Source: an uncultured Lachnospiraceae bacterium | GTDB lineage: Bacteria; Bacillota; Clostridia; Lachnospirales; Lachnospiraceae | DNA length: 30,217 bases | Reading direction: 5' to 3' | Assembly: GCA_910584325.1 (NCBI GenBank) | Contig: CAJTZH010000004.1 | Span: forward strand, 35,826-66,042 | Shown here: positions 8,559 to 16,896 of the stretch, piece by piece | Numbering within the stretch: position 1 is the first letter of the stretch | Layout: every line of letters begins with the position of its first letter | Position numbers and translations under genes: made by a program | Notes under the pieces: generated by a model | Seen by the model: the letters and a program-made list of their open reading frames with translations, nothing else | What the model was told of the DNA's origin: nothing | Database searches by the model: none

Positions 8559-9473
8559 CTATTCAACAGTATGAGTTTTTAAATAGTCAAGCCATTTTTC
8601 GCAGTACTCCTTTACAAGATGGATTCCGTCATAGGCGGCATCTTCCGGAAGAGAACCGTCTGCGGATATGACAGCGTTTTCCGTATCAATATAGTAGACC
8701 TTCTTTTCTTTTGCCAATTCCTGCAGAAGGCGGTTGTACTCGGATATTTTCGCGTTTGTTATATATTGATGTTCGGAAGAAACTTTGTCTGAAACCGGCA
8801 TAATTCCCTGTATGTATATCAATGCGCGGGGGTTGATGTCCTGTATGGCATCGATGATGTCCCCGTACTTTTTCTGGAAAACCCGGCTGTATGCCCATCC
8901 GGTTTCATTGATTCCGAACATAATGTATACTTTTGAGAAATCAGTTGTCTTCAGCGCGTCCATTACGGAAATTTTTTCACCGTCTTTTTTGATAACAGGT
9001 TTTGTGAATACGGTATTGACCATCAGTCCCTTATAAACATAGGAAGTTGTGTTTGATAAACCGGTGTTCAGAATCAGACCTTCCGTTCTGGAATCACCGA
9101 TGAAAACGGCGTCCTCAAAGTAAGTGTCTTCAACCGTATCGGATACCGGAACGGGTTTCGAAAAGTCATACAATGAAGTTGAACCGTCGTCAGAGGCGGA
9201 AAAATCATTCGCCAAATTATCCGCAGTGCCGTCGTTATTTTCTTCCGGATTGGATATGGTAGCGGCAAGTAATTCGCAGGGATTTAGCGCGTCCGGCAGA
9301 TTGTAGCCGGCATACGCTTCAACGCGTGCGAGCATGATAAAATATGTAAAAAGCAGACATGAAAACAAGAGGAAAAGGAAAATTTTCCGGCGGTTTTTGA
9401 TATGGCGTTTTTTACAATATCCGGTGTTTGTCTGTTTCGGGGCAGTATTTAGATTGATGTGTTTTTTTCTCAT
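8559..9473 (-). CDS. Membrane-anchored SGNH/GDSL-type hydrolase
   Basis: Translation probably starts at the ATG at 9473, because GGAGGG lies seven bases upstream and the more upstream in-frame TTG at 9488 overlaps this ribosome site. The product is 304 residues: a basic N-terminus, one membrane segment (about residues 29-48, FLFLLFSCLLFTYFIML), a linker, then an SGNH domain. Block I is FIGDSRTEG, the GxN block is MFGINETG, and the DxxH block is YDGIHL near the C-terminus. It is predicted to be an extracytoplasmic esterase or O-acetyl-transfer partner acting on cell-surface glycans. It is followed directly by the DUF4358 lipoprotein. No MBOAT acyltransferase is present here, so substrate and partner are open. 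Confidence 0.82.
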   Translation of the reverse strand: MRKKHINLNTAPKQTNTGYCKKRHIKNRRKIFLFLLFSCLLFTYFIMLARVEAYAGYNLPDALNPCELLAATISNPEENNDGTADNLANDFSASDDGSTSLYDFSKPVPVSDTVEDTYFEDAVFIGDSRTEGLILNTGLSNTTSYVYKGLMVNTVFTKPVIKKDGEKISVMDALKTTDFSKVYIMFGINETGWAYSRVFQKKYGDIIDAIQDINPRALIYIQGIMPVSDKVSSEHQYITNAKISEYNRLLQELAKEKKVYYIDTENAVISADGSLPEDAAYDGIHLVKEYCEKWLDYLKTHTVE

Positions 9474-9576
9474 AATGTATCCCTCCAATCGTAGTGCATT
9501 TATCTTTATATTTATTAGACGTGTTGGGGAGCAAAAAAGTTGAAATGGAATCCATAATTGTATAAGAGAGAGAAAA

Positions 9577-9966
9577 GTGATATTATGGACTTGTAATCAG
9601 AGATTTTTTTGCGGGATACAAATTGAAAATGGTGTAATGCAGGCATTTGCAACAGTAAAATCACCAACACAGGTTAATTATCCAACGGGATATTATGGTA
9701 TTAAAGTGAGAGTGTATAATGATTCGGGAACCATTATTATTAATGATGATTGGTTTTATAATCCAGAGTCTAATATTAGTGGCAGAACCATTTATTCAAA
9801 CACAATATCTGCATCTGGAACTTATGTAAGAAGTCCGGATTTGACACTCGTGGAAAATGCCGAATCGTATATTGCGCCTATGTATCTTCAGGATGGGAAA
9901 ACCGTAATTGGAGAATATCGTTCTGAAATACCTCAATCAGAAACATACACGAAAGAAACAAAGTAA
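9577..9966 (+). pseudogene. Orphan fragment of a small secreted-type protein, N-terminus missing
   Basis: The open frame has only a weak GTG start (9577) without a convincing ribosome site and no signal peptide. From about residue 13 (CGIQIENGVMQAFATV) it reads as a compact beta-rich domain with alternating polar and hydrophobic strands. I do not recognise a family. The sudden start inside what looks like a mature domain, next to a clear pseudogene, suggests a truncated remnant. It could instead be a complete small protein with an unusual start. Confidence 0.45.
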
Positions 9967-9989
9967 GCATTTCATAGGAGGTAAACACT

Positions 9990-10563
9990 ATGCCGGAAAA
10001 ACTGTTTAATAAACTGGCGCAGTTAGACTGCGTAGAAGCGATTGCGTTGGGAGGTTCGAGAGCAGGTGATGTTTTTGATGAAAAATCGGATTATGACGTG
10101 TATGTGTATGTGGCATAATCTTTTAAATTGCAAGATTCTCTATGACAAAAACGACCGGCTGCGTGCTGCGCAGGAAAAATATAATGTGCCGTATCCGAAA
10201 GAATTAAAAAGGGCAATTATTGACAGGCAGATGAGACTTCTTGATTCGGCGCTGCCTGCATACAGGACACAGATAAAAAAAGCAGTCAGACGCGGGGATT
10301 TGGTAAGCATGAATCATAGGGTGACGGAATTTCTGGCTTCGTATTTTGACGTATTGTTTGCACTGAATGAACAGACACATCCCGGAGAAAAACGGCTGAT
10401 TGAGTTATGTAAAAAGAACTGCGGCATTCTGCCGGAGGATTTTGAGGAAAATATACGTATGTTGTTTTCTCATATGTATGCGGAAGGCGGGGAGCGTTTG
10501 AAAGTTATTGATGATGTTGACAGAATAATCGGATGTGTCAGGCGGATGCAGGTTATCTTTTGA
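9990..10563 (+). pseudogene. Nucleotidyltransferase (DUF4037-like), internal deletion
   Basis: A good ribosome site (AGGAGG) precedes an ATG at 9990. The frame encodes 42 residues with the nucleotidyltransferase signature ALGGSRAGDVFDEKSDYDVYV, then stops at 10116-10118. In another frame, starting within the same bases, the C-terminal part of the same kind of protein continues to 10563 (CMWHNLLNCKILYDK through VDDVDRIIG). The intervening region of roughly 60-90 residues is absent. The joint at about 10095-10113 lies in repeated GTGTATGTGTATGTGG, consistent with deletion between short direct repeats. The product would lack the third catalytic acidic residue region and is almost certainly inactive. 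A terminator follows. Confidence 0.85.
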
Positions 10564-10595
10564 TGAGTTAAAATAAGTACAACAATAGCGTAGAG

Positions 10596-10631
10596 GCGTG
10601 TGGAATAGTAATGTAAACCATACGCTTTTTT
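10596..10631 (+). terminator. Intrinsic terminator after the nucleotidyltransferase remnant
   Basis: GCGTGTGG (10596-10603) pairs with CCATACGC (10618-10625), with one G-U pair, and is followed by T6. Confidence 0.85.
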
Positions 10632-10655
10632 GGAGAAGATAGGGTGAAGTTTTAA

Positions 10656-10684
10656 TTTACAAATCCCCCAAAATATTATACAAT
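10656..10684 (+). promoter_or_regulatory. Probable sigma-A promoter for the icd operon
   Basis: TTTACA (10656-10661), a 17-nt spacer and TACAAT (10679-10684) lie 40 bp before the icd start. A second TATAAT at 10688-10693 has no matching -35 element. Confidence 0.5.
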
Positions 10685-10724
10685 TTATATAATTTCGAAT
10701 ATATGCATTCAGGAGGAACTGTTT

Positions 10725-11933
10725 ATGGAAAAGATAAAGATGACAACGCCCCTTGTGGAGATGGACGGAGACGAGATGACAAGAGTCCTCTGGAAGATGA
10801 TTAAGGATGAACTGCTTCTTCCGTTTGTAGAGCTTAAGACGGAATATTACGACCTTGGTCTTCCACACAGAAACGAGACGAATGACCAGGTGACGGTTGA
10901 TTCGGCAAACGCGACCAAGAAGTACGGCGTTGCGGTGAAATGCGCGACGATTACACCGAACGCGGCGAGAATGCCGGAGTATCACCTCAAGGAGATGTGG
11001 AAGAGTCCGAACGGAACCATCCGCGCCATTCTTGACGGTACTGTATTTCGCGCGCCGATTATCGTAAAGGGTATCGAGCCGTATGTTTCTACATGGAAGA
11101 AGCCGATTACGATTGCAAGACATGCGTACGGCGACGTGTATAAGGGCGTGGAGATGAAGGTCCCGGGAGCGGGAAAGGCGGAAATAGTCTATACCGCAGA
11201 GGATGGAAGCCAGATGCGGGAAACCATCCATGAGTTTAAGGGAGCGGGCATCGTACAGGGTATGCACAATCTGAACGGCTCCATTGAGAGTTTCGCGAGA
11301 AGCTGTTTCAATTTTGCACTGGATACAAAGCAGGATTTGTGGTTTGCCACGAAGGACACGATTTCCAAGAAATATGACCATACATTTAAGGATATTTTTC
11401 AGGAGATTTTTGACGCTGAGTACGCCGAGAAGTTTGAAAAGGCGGGAATCGAATATTTCTATACATTGATTGACGATGCGGTGGCGAGAGTGATTCGTTC
11501 CGAGGGCGGTTACATATGGGCGTGCAAGAACTATGACGGTGACGTGATGTCAGATATGGTCGCGACGGCGTTTGGCTCGCTTTCCATGATGACGTCCGTG
11601 CTGGTTTCTCCGGAAGGTAATTATGAGTACGAGGCGGCGCATGGAACGGTACAGAGGCATTATTACAAGTATTTAAAGGGTGAGAAGACCTCCACAAATC
11701 CGATTGCGACGATTTTTGCGTGGAGCGGGGCGTTAAGGAAGCGTGGAGAACTTGACAATCTTCCTGATTTGGCGTCGTTTGCGGATAAACTGGAAGCGGC
11801 ATGTATCAAGACGATTGAGGACGGTAAGATGACAAATGACCTTGCCATTATAACAAAGCTTTCCAATCCGCAGGTTTTGAACAGTGAGGAATTTATTCAG
11901 GCAATCAGACAGACGTTAGAGGATATGTTATAA
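10725..11933 (+). CDS. icd: NADP-dependent isocitrate dehydrogenase
   Basis: This 402-residue enzyme oxidatively decarboxylates isocitrate to 2-oxoglutarate with NADPH formation. It belongs to the subfamily shared with eukaryotic cytosolic enzymes: ITPNAARMPEY, MWKSPNGTIR (substrate-binding Ser and Asn), GTVFRAPI, and IARHAYGD, which corresponds to the region around Arg132 of human IDH1, are all intact. The metal-binding stretch DGDVMSDMVA and the coenzyme loop EAAHGTVQRHY are also present. Length is normal. AGGAGGAAC precedes the ATG. It is the first gene of a tight operon with a HAD phosphatase (1-bp gap) and glycerol kinase. A likely role is making 2-oxoglutarate and NADPH for glutamate synthesis. 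Confidence 0.95.
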   Translation: MEKIKMTTPLVEMDGDEMTRVLWKMIKDELLLPFVELKTEYYDLGLPHRNETNDQVTVDSANATKKYGVAVKCATITPNAARMPEYHLKEMWKSPNGTIRAILDGTVFRAPIIVKGIEPYVSTWKKPITIARHAYGDVYKGVEMKVPGAGKAEIVYTAEDGSQMRETIHEFKGAGIVQGMHNLNGSIESFARSCFNFALDTKQDLWFATKDTISKKYDHTFKDIFQEIFDAEYAEKFEKAGIEYFYTLIDDAVARVIRSEGGYIWACKNYDGDVMSDMVATAFGSLSMMTSVLVSPEGNYEYEAAHGTVQRHYYKYLKGEKTSTNPIATIFAWSGALRKRGELDNLPDLASFADKLEAACIKTIEDGKMTNDLAIITKLSNPQVLNSEEFIQAIRQTLEDML

Positions 11934-11934
11934 G

Positions 11935-12714
11935 ATGATAAGATTAATTGCGAGCGATGTAGACGGAACGCTTTTAGGGCGCGGTGAGGACAAAATTGAT
12001 ACAGAAGTTTTTGACTTGATTAATGCTGTCAGTGATTTAGGGGTGTTGTTTGTGATTGCAAGCGGCAGACCGTACTGTGAATTAAAGCATTTGTTTGAAC
12101 CGGTGATGGATAAGATAGCGCTGGTGTGCAGCGACGGAGCGTTGACTGTTTATCACGGCAAAAATGTTCTTGAGATGCAGATGGACCGTGAGAGGGCGGA
12201 GGCGCTTCTTCACGACGTGGAGTCGAAACCGGACTGTGAATTTCTTGTTTACGGTGAGTTTATCGCTTACATGAAACCAAAGGAAGAATCGTACGACCAG
12301 AAGGTCCGCGAGAGCTGTTTTAATAATGTCAATGTCATTAATACGTTTAAACACATCGGTGAAGACTATCTTAAAGTGGGAATTTACAATAAAAAAGGCA
12401 TTTCCTGTGTCGAGGATTATTTTCTCGGCAAATGGTCCGAGGATTTTGAAGTGATTTATTCCGCGAATGAATGGCTGGAGTTCGCGGCGCCGGGGGTGAA
12501 TAAGAGCGTGGGAATTACCGCCCTGATGGATAAGTTTCATATTAAAAAAGAAGAAACGGTTGCATTTGGCGATAGTTACAACGATGTGGGAATGTTTCAG
12601 ACAGTAGGAAGGGCATACGCCATGGAGGGGGCGAAACCGGAGCTGAAGGAAATCGCTTACGGACTCTCCAACGGCGTTGTAAAAACAATTAAGCAGTTGT
12701 TTGGTATTCTGTAG
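11935..12714 (+). CDS. Cof-type HAD-IIB sugar phosphatase
   Basis: This 259-residue cytosolic HAD hydrolase has motif I ASDVDGTLL (nucleophile Asp9 and Asp11), motif II VIASGRP, and motifs III/IV in the C-terminal NKSVGITAL and FGDSYNDVGMF. The C2-type IIB cap occupies roughly residues 85-190. The family dephosphorylates sugar phosphates and other small phosphates such as flavin or pyridoxal derivatives; the substrate cannot be set from sequence. It starts 1 bp after the icd stop, indicating translational coupling, and ends 19 bp before glpK. Confidence 0.88.
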   Translation: MIRLIASDVDGTLLGRGEDKIDTEVFDLINAVSDLGVLFVIASGRPYCELKHLFEPVMDKIALVCSDGALTVYHGKNVLEMQMDRERAEALLHDVESKPDCEFLVYGEFIAYMKPKEESYDQKVRESCFNNVNVINTFKHIGEDYLKVGIYNKKGISCVEDYFLGKWSEDFEVIYSANEWLEFAAPGVNKSVGITALMDKFHIKKEETVAFGDSYNDVGMFQTVGRAYAMEGAKPELKEIAYGLSNGVVKTIKQLFGIL

Positions 12715-12733
12715 AAGAAGACGGAGGCAGAGT

Positions 12734-14221
12734 ATGGATAAAAAATATGTGATGGCCCTGGACCAGGGAACAACAAGCTCCAGATGTATTATTTTTGACA
12801 AGCTGGGAAATATATGCAGTATGGCGCAGAAAGAATTTGCACAGATTTATCCTCTGCCGGGCTGGGTCGAACATGACCCGATGGAAATATGGTCGTCACA
12901 AATCAGCGTGCTTTCTGAGGCGATGAGCAAGATTAACTGTTGCGCCGACGAGATTGCGGCAATCGGTATCACAAATCAGAGAGAGACGACGATTGTGTGG
13001 GATAAGGATACGGGAAAGCCTGTTTATAACGCGATTGTATGGCAGTGTAAGAGAACCTCGGATGTCATTGACAGGCTCAATAAAGAGGGCTTCGGCGATG
13101 TCATACGGGCAAAGACGGGACTGATACCGGACGCTTATTTTTCCGCGACAAAGCTTGCGTGGATTCTTGAACATGTGGACGGCGCCAGGAAGAAGGCGGA
13201 AGAGGGGAAGCTTTTGTTCGGCACCGTTGATACGTGGCTGATGTACCAGCTCACGGAGGGAAAAGTTTTCGCGACAGATTATACCAATGCATCGCGTACC
13301 ATGCTTTTTAACATTGAAAAGCTGGACTGGGATGATGAGATTCTCGAATATTTTCAGATACCGAAATGTATTCTGCCAAAAGTTCTGCCGTCAAGCGGTG
13401 TTTTCGGATATACGTCAAAGAAACTGACCGGAGGAACAAGCCTTCCGATAGCAGGCGTTGCGGGAGACCAGCAGGCTGCGCTGTTCGGACAGTGCTGTTT
13501 TGATTCGGGAGAAGTGAAAAATACTTACGGAACAGGCTGCTTTATGCTGATGAATACAGGCAGGCGGATGGTGCGCAGCGGAAGCGGTCTTTTGACAACG
13601 ATTGCGGCAAGCGCGGATTCCAATGTGCAGTATGCGCTTGAGGGCAGCGTGTTTGTTGCAGGCGCTGCGATTCAGTGGCTTCGTGACGAACTGCAGCTCG
13701 TTCATACGGCGGCGGAGACGGAGAGCATTTCCATGAGCATTCCCGATACCGCGGGCGTATATGTTGTGCCGGCGTTTGCCGGACTGGGCGCGCCGTACTG
13801 GAACCAGCACGCAAGAGGAATTATTACGGGATTGACGAGAGGCGCGGGCAGAAAGCACATTGTCAGGGCGACGTTAGAATCGGTTGCGTATCAGGTTAAC
13901 GACCTGCTTTTGGCAATGGAAAACGACTCCCATATCCGTCTTAGGTCGCTCAAGGTGGACGGTGGAGCGTCCGTCAATGATTTTCTGATGCAGTTTCAGG
14001 CGGATATCCTAAAAATTTCTGTCGAGCGGCCCGACGTTGTGGAGACGACAGGTCAGGGAGCGGCATTCCTTGCGGGAATGGCAGTGGGCGTCTGGAAGGA
14101 TAAGGAAGAACTAAAGAATATCTGGAAGCTGCAAAAGAAATTTGAACCGCTTATGGACAGGGAAAAACGGGATGAATTGGTAAACGGCTGGAAAAAATCA
14201 ATTTCCATGTTAAACGGATGA
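12734..14221 (+). CDS. glpK: Glycerol kinase
   Basis: The ATG at 12734 is preceded by ACGGAGG at the right distance; an upstream in-frame start at 12701 would overlap the previous gene and is rejected. The 495-residue product is a canonical FGGY glycerol kinase making sn-glycerol-3-phosphate: LDQGTTSSRCIIFD (ATP site), ITNQRETTIVW with the substrate-binding Arg-Glu pair, YTNASRTMLFN, TYGTGCFML and KVDGGASVNDFLMQFQAD. Length is typical (about 500). No glpF or glpD is in this window, but a glycerophosphodiester phosphodiesterase lies two genes downstream. The lead genes of the operon (icd, HAD) are unusual companions. Confidence 0.95.
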   Translation: MDKKYVMALDQGTTSSRCIIFDKLGNICSMAQKEFAQIYPLPGWVEHDPMEIWSSQISVLSEAMSKINCCADEIAAIGITNQRETTIVWDKDTGKPVYNAIVWQCKRTSDVIDRLNKEGFGDVIRAKTGLIPDAYFSATKLAWILEHVDGARKKAEEGKLLFGTVDTWLMYQLTEGKVFATDYTNASRTMLFNIEKLDWDDEILEYFQIPKCILPKVLPSSGVFGYTSKKLTGGTSLPIAGVAGDQQAALFGQCCFDSGEVKNTYGTGCFMLMNTGRRMVRSGSGLLTTIAASADSNVQYALEGSVFVAGAAIQWLRDELQLVHTAAETESISMSIPDTAGVYVVPAFAGLGAPYWNQHARGIITGLTRGAGRKHIVRATLESVAYQVNDLLLAMENDSHIRLRSLKVDGGASVNDFLMQFQADILKISVERPDVVETTGQGAAFLAGMAVGVWKDKEELKNIWKLQKKFEPLMDREKRDELVNGWKKSISMLNG

Positions 14222-14255
14222 CCTCAACGGACCGACAGGATGAATCAATTAGTGG

Positions 14256-14284
14256 TTGAATTTTTTTCAAAATTATGTTATCAT
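14256..14284 (+). promoter_or_regulatory. Sigma-A promoter for the CmpB-type gene
   Basis: TTGAAT (14256-14261), a 17-nt spacer and TATCAT (14279-14284) lie 44 bp before the start codon. Confidence 0.6.
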
Positions 14285-14328
14285 ATATCTTCGGGAAGTA
14301 TATTTTGTATTTAAAAAGGTGAATTGAG

Positions 14329-14940
14329 ATGTTGGATTATTTTTTTGACGGTATGAATATATACCAGCTTTTGGTTTGGTTTTTTATATTTAGTTTTCTT
14401 GGCTGGGTGATGGAATGTATTGTCATCCGTAAGGAGAAGGGATATTGGGAGAACAGAGGATTTGCGAAGCTTCCGTTCTGTGTAATTTACGGATTCGGCG
14501 TGTTAAACGCATGTATTCTTTTTAAACCGATTGAGCATAATTATATTGCCTTGTATATTGCGGGAGCTATTGGCGCTACGATATTTGAGTATCTGACGGC
14601 AGTGGCGATGCAGAAGCTTTTTGGTGAAGTGTGGTGGGATTATACGCATAAGAAATTTAACTATAAAGGCATTTTATGTCTGGAGAGTACGCTTGGCTGG
14701 GGTATTGTCGCGGTATTTGTTTTCGGATATCTGGATAACGCAATCTCGCGGATGGTGATGTCATGGAACAAGAATCTGACGATGCTGCTTGGGATTGTAT
14801 TGTGCGTAAGCTATTTCATTGATTTTTCCTATCATTTCGTACATTCATATCATCGCAATAAATATGATGCGAATGTGGAGGAACTCGACGAATCGGAATA
14901 TGATGAAGAGGATGAAATCAGAACCATCAAAAAGGCGTAA
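14329..14940 (+). CDS. Putative membrane protein, ABC_trans_CmpB-type
   Basis: This 203-residue protein resembles the PF06541 family (putative ABC-transporter type IV), widespread in Clostridia. It starts with a membrane segment LLVWFFIFSFLGWVMECIV and contains the typical GYWENRGFAKLPFCVIYGFG, then further hydrophobic segments (about five in all), the conserved WWDY...FNYKGILCLESTLGWG and an acidic cytosolic tail. Despite the family name no transport function has been proven. AAAAGGTGA precedes the ATG. It has its own promoter and is followed by a hairpin terminator. Confidence 0.82.
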   Translation: MLDYFFDGMNIYQLLVWFFIFSFLGWVMECIVIRKEKGYWENRGFAKLPFCVIYGFGVLNACILFKPIEHNYIALYIAGAIGATIFEYLTAVAMQKLFGEVWWDYTHKKFNYKGILCLESTLGWGIVAVFVFGYLDNAISRMVMSWNKNLTMLLGIVLCVSYFIDFSYHFVHSYHRNKYDANVEELDESEYDEEDEIRTIKKA

Positions 14941-14958
14941 GATAGAGTAAGAACGGAC

Positions 14959-14989
14959 AAGGCTGTTGCAGAATATGCGGCAGCCTTTT
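14959..14989 (+). terminator. Intrinsic terminator after the CmpB-type gene
   Basis: AAGGCTGTTGCA (14959-14970) pairs with TGCGGCAGCCTT (14976-14987), allowing two G-U pairs, with a 5-nt loop and a TTTT tail. It covers an upstream in-frame ATG at 14966, which helps to place the next start further downstream. Confidence 0.8.
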
Positions 14990-15028
14990 AGTTATTTAAC
15001 AGGAAATTGTTTGACAGGATGTTTTGTG

Positions 15029-16789
15029 ATGAACAGGTATAACAGAAATAATCTGCTAAAAGTTGATTTGATTTATAAGCTGGTTACGGTAGCCGTTTGC
15101 TATCCGTTTTTATTAATTATTTTTAAGCTTGCGTTAAAACTGAGCAAAGTAGAATATCTGACCAATGAGTATATCTTTAAGTTTCTGACAAGACCGACTA
15201 CGGTGGCCGCCATATTATTGACGGCTGTTTTGATGTGCGTTGTTGTGACAATGGAGCAGCAGCTTGTATTTGCCGGTTATGAAATCTTAAAAAAGGAGCG
15301 TAAAAGGGCTTCTTATCTGACGGAAAACGGCATCTTGTCAATGAAAAACATCTTCAAACCGAAAAATTTCCCGGCTGTTTTTATATCGGGAATTATGGTA
15401 CTTACGCTCAATTTAGCGATTGTTTATAATATTGTTGTCAATCTGACCAACATAAAAAATTATCTTTTTGTCGGCTTTCGAAAATATATAGATATGCGGT
15501 TTGCGTTTATTGGAATAGTGTTAATTTTTGTAGTCTTAACAGTTCTCGGTTTGTTTACTTCCTGTATCATGTACGACAGAAAATGTTCGTTTAAAGAGGC
15601 GTTTTGTGCCAGTATGCATATGACGTGCCGTAATCCGGTAAAGATTCTGGCAGGTATTATTTTATATAATATTACTGTGTTTGTTGTGATATTGCTGCTT
15701 TATATTTTTATTACGGCAGTTGTGGCGGCGGTTGTAGCGGTATTTGGTATTGAACGTACCGGAGTGGCGGTTTATCTGACGGCGATGCACTATTTCAGCG
15801 ACGGTATGAATATTATTCTGACACTGATTTCCGTACCGTGCAGTTTTCTTTACACGGTTTATCTTTACCAGAAGCTTGGCGGAACTTTTCAGGGAAAACG
15901 GGATGAAGAGAACGAGGAGTACCGGGAAGTTATCCATGCCATTATAGCGGTGACAATGATGATGGACCTTTTTTTTCTGTTTACCATTCTGGCGGATAAT
16001 CCGTTTAAGTTGATGGATGCGCTGGATATTGCGAGGATAACTGCTCATCGCGGAAGCAGTATGGAATATCCCGAAAATTCTATGGCGGCGTTTGAGCAGG
16101 CAGTGCGTGATTTAACGGATTGTATTGAACTGGATGTGCGGCAGACGGCGGACGGCGGTTTCGTTATTATGCATGACGAGAACCTCAAACGAACGACTGG
16201 GGTTGACAGGCTGGTAGGTGAACTGACGAAAGCGGAGGTTTGCAGTCTGCAAGTCGGATACAATCTGGAGAAAGCGTATCCTGGGGAGACGGTGCCGTCT
16301 CTTGAGGAATTTCTGGAATTTGTTCGTTATAAACCGGTAAAACTGAATATTGAACTGAAAACGGCGTCTACGGACTTTGATTATGCAAAAAGTATCTATA
16401 AAATACTGAAGGAATACGGTGTGCTGGGTTCCTGTTACATTACGTCGACTGACTATAATATATTGAAAGAGATGAAGCTTCTTGACGAGGATATTGAGAC
16501 AGGATACATTTTATCGATAGCGATGGGAAATTATTACGATATGGAGTATGTGGATTTTTTCAGCGTCAATTACAGGTTTGTGACGAATACTATGATTTAT
16601 GTCCTGCATCACCGGGGAAAGGAAATTCATGTGTGGACGTTGAATAATGAGGAGGATATTATTAAATACACGAATATGGGAGTAGATAATATCATTACAG
16701 ACGAGCCGCTTTTTGCGAGAAAAACAATTTATTCCAAAGATGCCCCCGATATTTTGAAATCAGTGATGGATTATGTATTTGGTAATTAG
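15029..16789 (+). CDS. Glycerophosphodiester phosphodiesterase with membrane domain
   Basis: The start at 15029 is preferred because the in-frame ATG at 14966 lies inside the terminator hairpin of the preceding gene; AGGAT lies eight bases upstream. The 586-residue product has an N-terminal membrane region (about 1-330) with roughly seven or eight hydrophobic segments, resembling GPDPase_memb, then a C-terminal GDPD domain. Catalytic motifs are intact: AHRGSSMEYPENSMAAFEQA (His near residue 340), CIELDVRQTADG (metal-binding Glu and Asp), MHDENLKRTTG and LNIELK. The enzyme releases glycerol-3-phosphate from glycerophosphodiesters or related polymers at the membrane. A nearby glycerol kinase suggests linked glycerol metabolism, though the promoters differ. 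Confidence 0.88.
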   Translation: MNRYNRNNLLKVDLIYKLVTVAVCYPFLLIIFKLALKLSKVEYLTNEYIFKFLTRPTTVAAILLTAVLMCVVVTMEQQLVFAGYEILKKERKRASYLTENGILSMKNIFKPKNFPAVFISGIMVLTLNLAIVYNIVVNLTNIKNYLFVGFRKYIDMRFAFIGIVLIFVVLTVLGLFTSCIMYDRKCSFKEAFCASMHMTCRNPVKILAGIILYNITVFVVILLLYIFITAVVAAVVAVFGIERTGVAVYLTAMHYFSDGMNIILTLISVPCSFLYTVYLYQKLGGTFQGKRDEENEEYREVIHAIIAVTMMMDLFFLFTILADNPFKLMDALDIARITAHRGSSMEYPENSMAAFEQAVRDLTDCIELDVRQTADGGFVIMHDENLKRTTGVDRLVGELTKAEVCSLQVGYNLEKAYPGETVPSLEEFLEFVRYKPVKLNIELKTASTDFDYAKSIYKILKEYGVLGSCYITSTDYNILKEMKLLDEDIETGYILSIAMGNYYDMEYVDFFSVNYRFVTNTMIYVLHHRGKEIHVWTLNNEEDIIKYTNMGVDNIITDEPLFARKTIYSKDAPDILKSVMDYVFGN

Positions 16790-16831
16790 TTTGGGAAATC
16801 CCATATAAGGAATCGATAATCGAATTAAAAA

Positions 16832-16860
16832 TTGAATTTTACAAAAAAATACAGTATAAT
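16832..16860 (+). promoter_or_regulatory. Sigma-A promoter for carbamate kinase
   Basis: TTGAAT (16832-16837), a 17-nt spacer and a perfect TATAAT (16855-16860) lie 36 bp before the start codon. Confidence 0.75.
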
Positions 16861-16896
16861 GAATGTATTACTTCATTTGGAGAACGGAGGATGATT

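Noticed and set aside
10688..10693. TATAAT upstream of icd as the main -10
   Set aside because: No acceptable -35 lies at 16-18 nt; TTTACA-17-TACAAT fits better.
10470..11381. Minus-strand 303-residue frame over icd
   Set aside because: It lies antisense to an intact isocitrate dehydrogenase, is rich in Arg and His, and has no domain or ribosome site.
12082..12801. Minus-strand 239-residue frame over the HAD gene
   Set aside because: It is a shadow of a well-supported gene and crosses into glpK without any recognisable motif.
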